5,275 bases of DNA, taken from the NCBI GenBank assembly GCA_946055175.1, contig CAMGET010000129.1, positions 1 through 5,275 of the forward strand, written 5' to 3'. A program made the position numbers and the translations under genes. The notes beneath the pieces were generated by a model. It was not told the DNA's origin and did not search any database. It saw only the letters and a list, made by a program, of their open reading frames with translations. Shown here piece by piece: positions 4,134 through 5,275 of this stretch. The stretch's first letter is position 1, and every line of letters begins with the position of its first letter. The DNA comes from an uncultured Roseburia sp. (GTDB lineage: Bacteria; Bacillota; Clostridia; Lachnospirales; Lachnospiraceae).

Positions 4134-5275
4134 ATGTATTATGATTTTTTGGTTAAAATTCCTGCGAAAAAAGGAAAGATTTTTGAGCGTACCATAAAGG
4201 GTGTAACATACATTAACTATGAGTATGACAGGGTATATAAGCCGGACAAGAAATATAACATTCCCAAGAGAACCACGATAGGAAAAAAGTGTGAAGATGA
4301 TGATACCATGATGTATCCTAATCCGAACTTTATGAAATATTTTCCTGACGCACAGCTTCCTGCGGATGAGGGACGGGATGAGCGGAGCAGCTGCCTAAGA
4401 ATTGGAACCTTTATGGTTATAGAAAAACTGATGATGGAAAGCATGGTGGAAAACATCGTGTCCTCCATTTATAACAATGACAAAGGGACAGGTTTATTTC
4501 TTGACCTGGCAAGCTACTATCTGACAACAGAGAATAATGCCGGACAGTATTATCCGGATTATGCTTATAATCATCCGCTTTTTACACCAGGCTATAAAAT
4601 ATACAGTGATTCAACGGTATCTGAGTTTATCGGGCAGATTTCTATTGATGATTCTGTAGAATTTCAGAATGAATGGAATGCATTAAAGAAGAATAAGGAC
4701 AAGATATATATATCTTACGATTCTACCAATAAGAATTGTCAGGCTGGAGATATTGAACTTGTTGAATACGGTCATGCTAAGGACGATAAGGGACTGCCAA
4801 TTTTTAATTATTCCATTGCTTATGACTGTAATAACAGAGAGCCTCTCTTCTATGAGGATTATCCCGGAAGTATTGTGGATGTATCACAGCTTCAGTGCAT
4901 GCTTGATAAAGCCAAGGCTTACGGATATAAGAACGCAGGATTTATTCTCGACCGCGGTTATTTCAGCCGTGAAAATATCAAATATATGGATAAATGTGGT
5001 TATGATTTTGTAATCATGATAAAAGGCATGAAAGCCCTTGTTAACGATGCTGTCAAAGAAGTTAAGGGTACATTTGAAGATAGCAGGCAGTATACAATAA
5101 GACGCTTTGGTGTAAATGGAACTACTGTGGAAAGAACTGTCTTTCCATCGGATGAAAGAAACAGATATCTGCACATTTATTACAGCTATAGCAAGGCAGC
5201 TGCTGAAAGGGAACAACTGGAACAAAAAATAGACAAGCTCGCTGCTTATTTTAAGAAACTGGAGGGGCAACCTGT
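4134..5275 (+). CDS. IS1634-like DDE transposase (IS4 superfamily), N-terminal 380 codons, runs off the window
   Basis: The frame is open for 380 codons from ATG 4134 to the right edge, with no frameshift. It begins MYYDFLVKIPAKKGKIFERT and shows two elements of the IS4-type DDE catalytic core: the first aspartate in ISYDSTN (D196) followed by YGHAKDDKGLPIFNYSIAYD, and the second in FILDRGYFSRENIKYM (D273). The third catalytic residue, the glutamate of the YREK region, is expected after a beta-strand insertion domain and lies outside the window; family members are roughly 500-600 aa, so about two thirds is seen. The enzyme cuts and joins the ends of its own element. Only a weak ribosome binding site (GAG about 10 nt upstream) precedes the ATG, which fits the low expression usual for transposases. 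AT-rich codon use contrasts with the mazF side and supports separate arrival. Confidence 0.9.
   Translation, partial: MYYDFLVKIPAKKGKIFERTIKGVTYINYEYDRVYKPDKKYNIPKRTTIGKKCEDDDTMMYPNPNFMKYFPDAQLPADEGRDERSSCLRIGTFMVIEKLMMESMVENIVSSIYNNDKGTGLFLDLASYYLTTENNAGQYYPDYAYNHPLFTPGYKIYSDSTVSEFIGQISIDDSVEFQNEWNALKKNKDKIYISYDSTNKNCQAGDIELVEYGHAKDDKGLPIFNYSIAYDCNNREPLFYEDYPGSIVDVSQLQCMLDKAKAYGYKNAGFILDRGYFSRENIKYMDKCGYDFVIMIKGMKALVNDAVKEVKGTFEDSRQYTIRRFGVNGTTVERTVFPSDERNRYLHIYYSYSKAAAEREQLEQKIDKLAAYFKKLEGQP

Larger units (their letters stand above)
4011..5275 (+). mobile_element. Left part of an IS1634-like insertion sequence (left end approximate, right end outside)
   Basis: A transposase gene starts at 4134 and runs off the window; upstream lie a 36-bp palindrome, a dedicated promoter and repeated TTGAGT/ACTCAA motifs. 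The left tip cannot be fixed without the right end; I place it between about 4011 (ACTCAAT, mirrored by ATTGAGT at 4091-4097) and 4039 (palindrome start). A target duplication cannot be checked. Confidence 0.6.

Noticed and set aside
4217..4468. 83-codon minus-strand open frame opposite the transposase
   Set aside because: It is antisense to a clearly coding frame, with no ribosome binding site or recognised domain; the same applies to 4884-5270 minus and 4753-5013 plus.
1..5275. CRISPR array, rRNA or intact tRNA gene
   Set aside because: No regularly spaced repeats and no recognisable rRNA or tRNA core sequences are seen on either strand.

Overview
This looks like a regulatory segment of an integrated mobile element (ICE- or prophage-like) from a low-to-mid-GC Firmicute, probably a gut Clostridia/Lachnospiraceae-type host. 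The grounds are strong AGGAGG-type ribosome binding sites, near-consensus TTGACA/TATAAT promoters, U-tract intrinsic terminators, three XRE regulators, an ImmA-type peptidase, a MazF-type toxin and an IS4-superfamily transposase. The assignment rests on recognised protein motifs; no database search was possible.

Layout. (1) 1-1061, minus strand: a short XRE regulator (846-1061), then a ~515-nt hairpin-rich leader with no convincing gene, then a MazF/PemK-family endoribonuclease that runs off the left edge (1-331). (2) 1062-1413: two tandem minus-strand intrinsic terminators sharing a repeat. (3) 1414-1977, minus strand: a 187-aa protein with a C-terminal helix-turn-helix resembling ArpU/sigma-4-like phage regulators. 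(4) 1978-2263: a control region with two strong promoters facing each other, and seven copies of an ACTTCYGNT-type half-site. (5) 2264-3319, plus strand: an XRE repressor followed by an ImmA/IrrE metallopeptidase, ending at a large terminator. (6) 3482-3859, minus strand: a third XRE regulator, convergent with immA, with its own promoter and an 18-bp palindrome upstream. (7) About 4011 to the right edge: the left part of an insertion sequence with a perfect 36-bp palindrome, a promoter and the first 380 codons of an IS1634-like DDE transposase.

Inferred working model. The XRE/ImmA pair acts like ImmR/ImmA of ICEBs1: the repressor binds the half-site array and ImmA inactivates it on a signal. 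The target is the strong leftward promoter of the 187-aa putative activator. The two promoters face each other and their predicted transcripts overlap by about 20 nt, so transcriptional interference probably reinforces repressor control, as in the P2/186 phage switches. Leftward transcription would have to pass two terminators to reach the short XRE gene and mazF. The IS appears to have inserted beside the third XRE gene.
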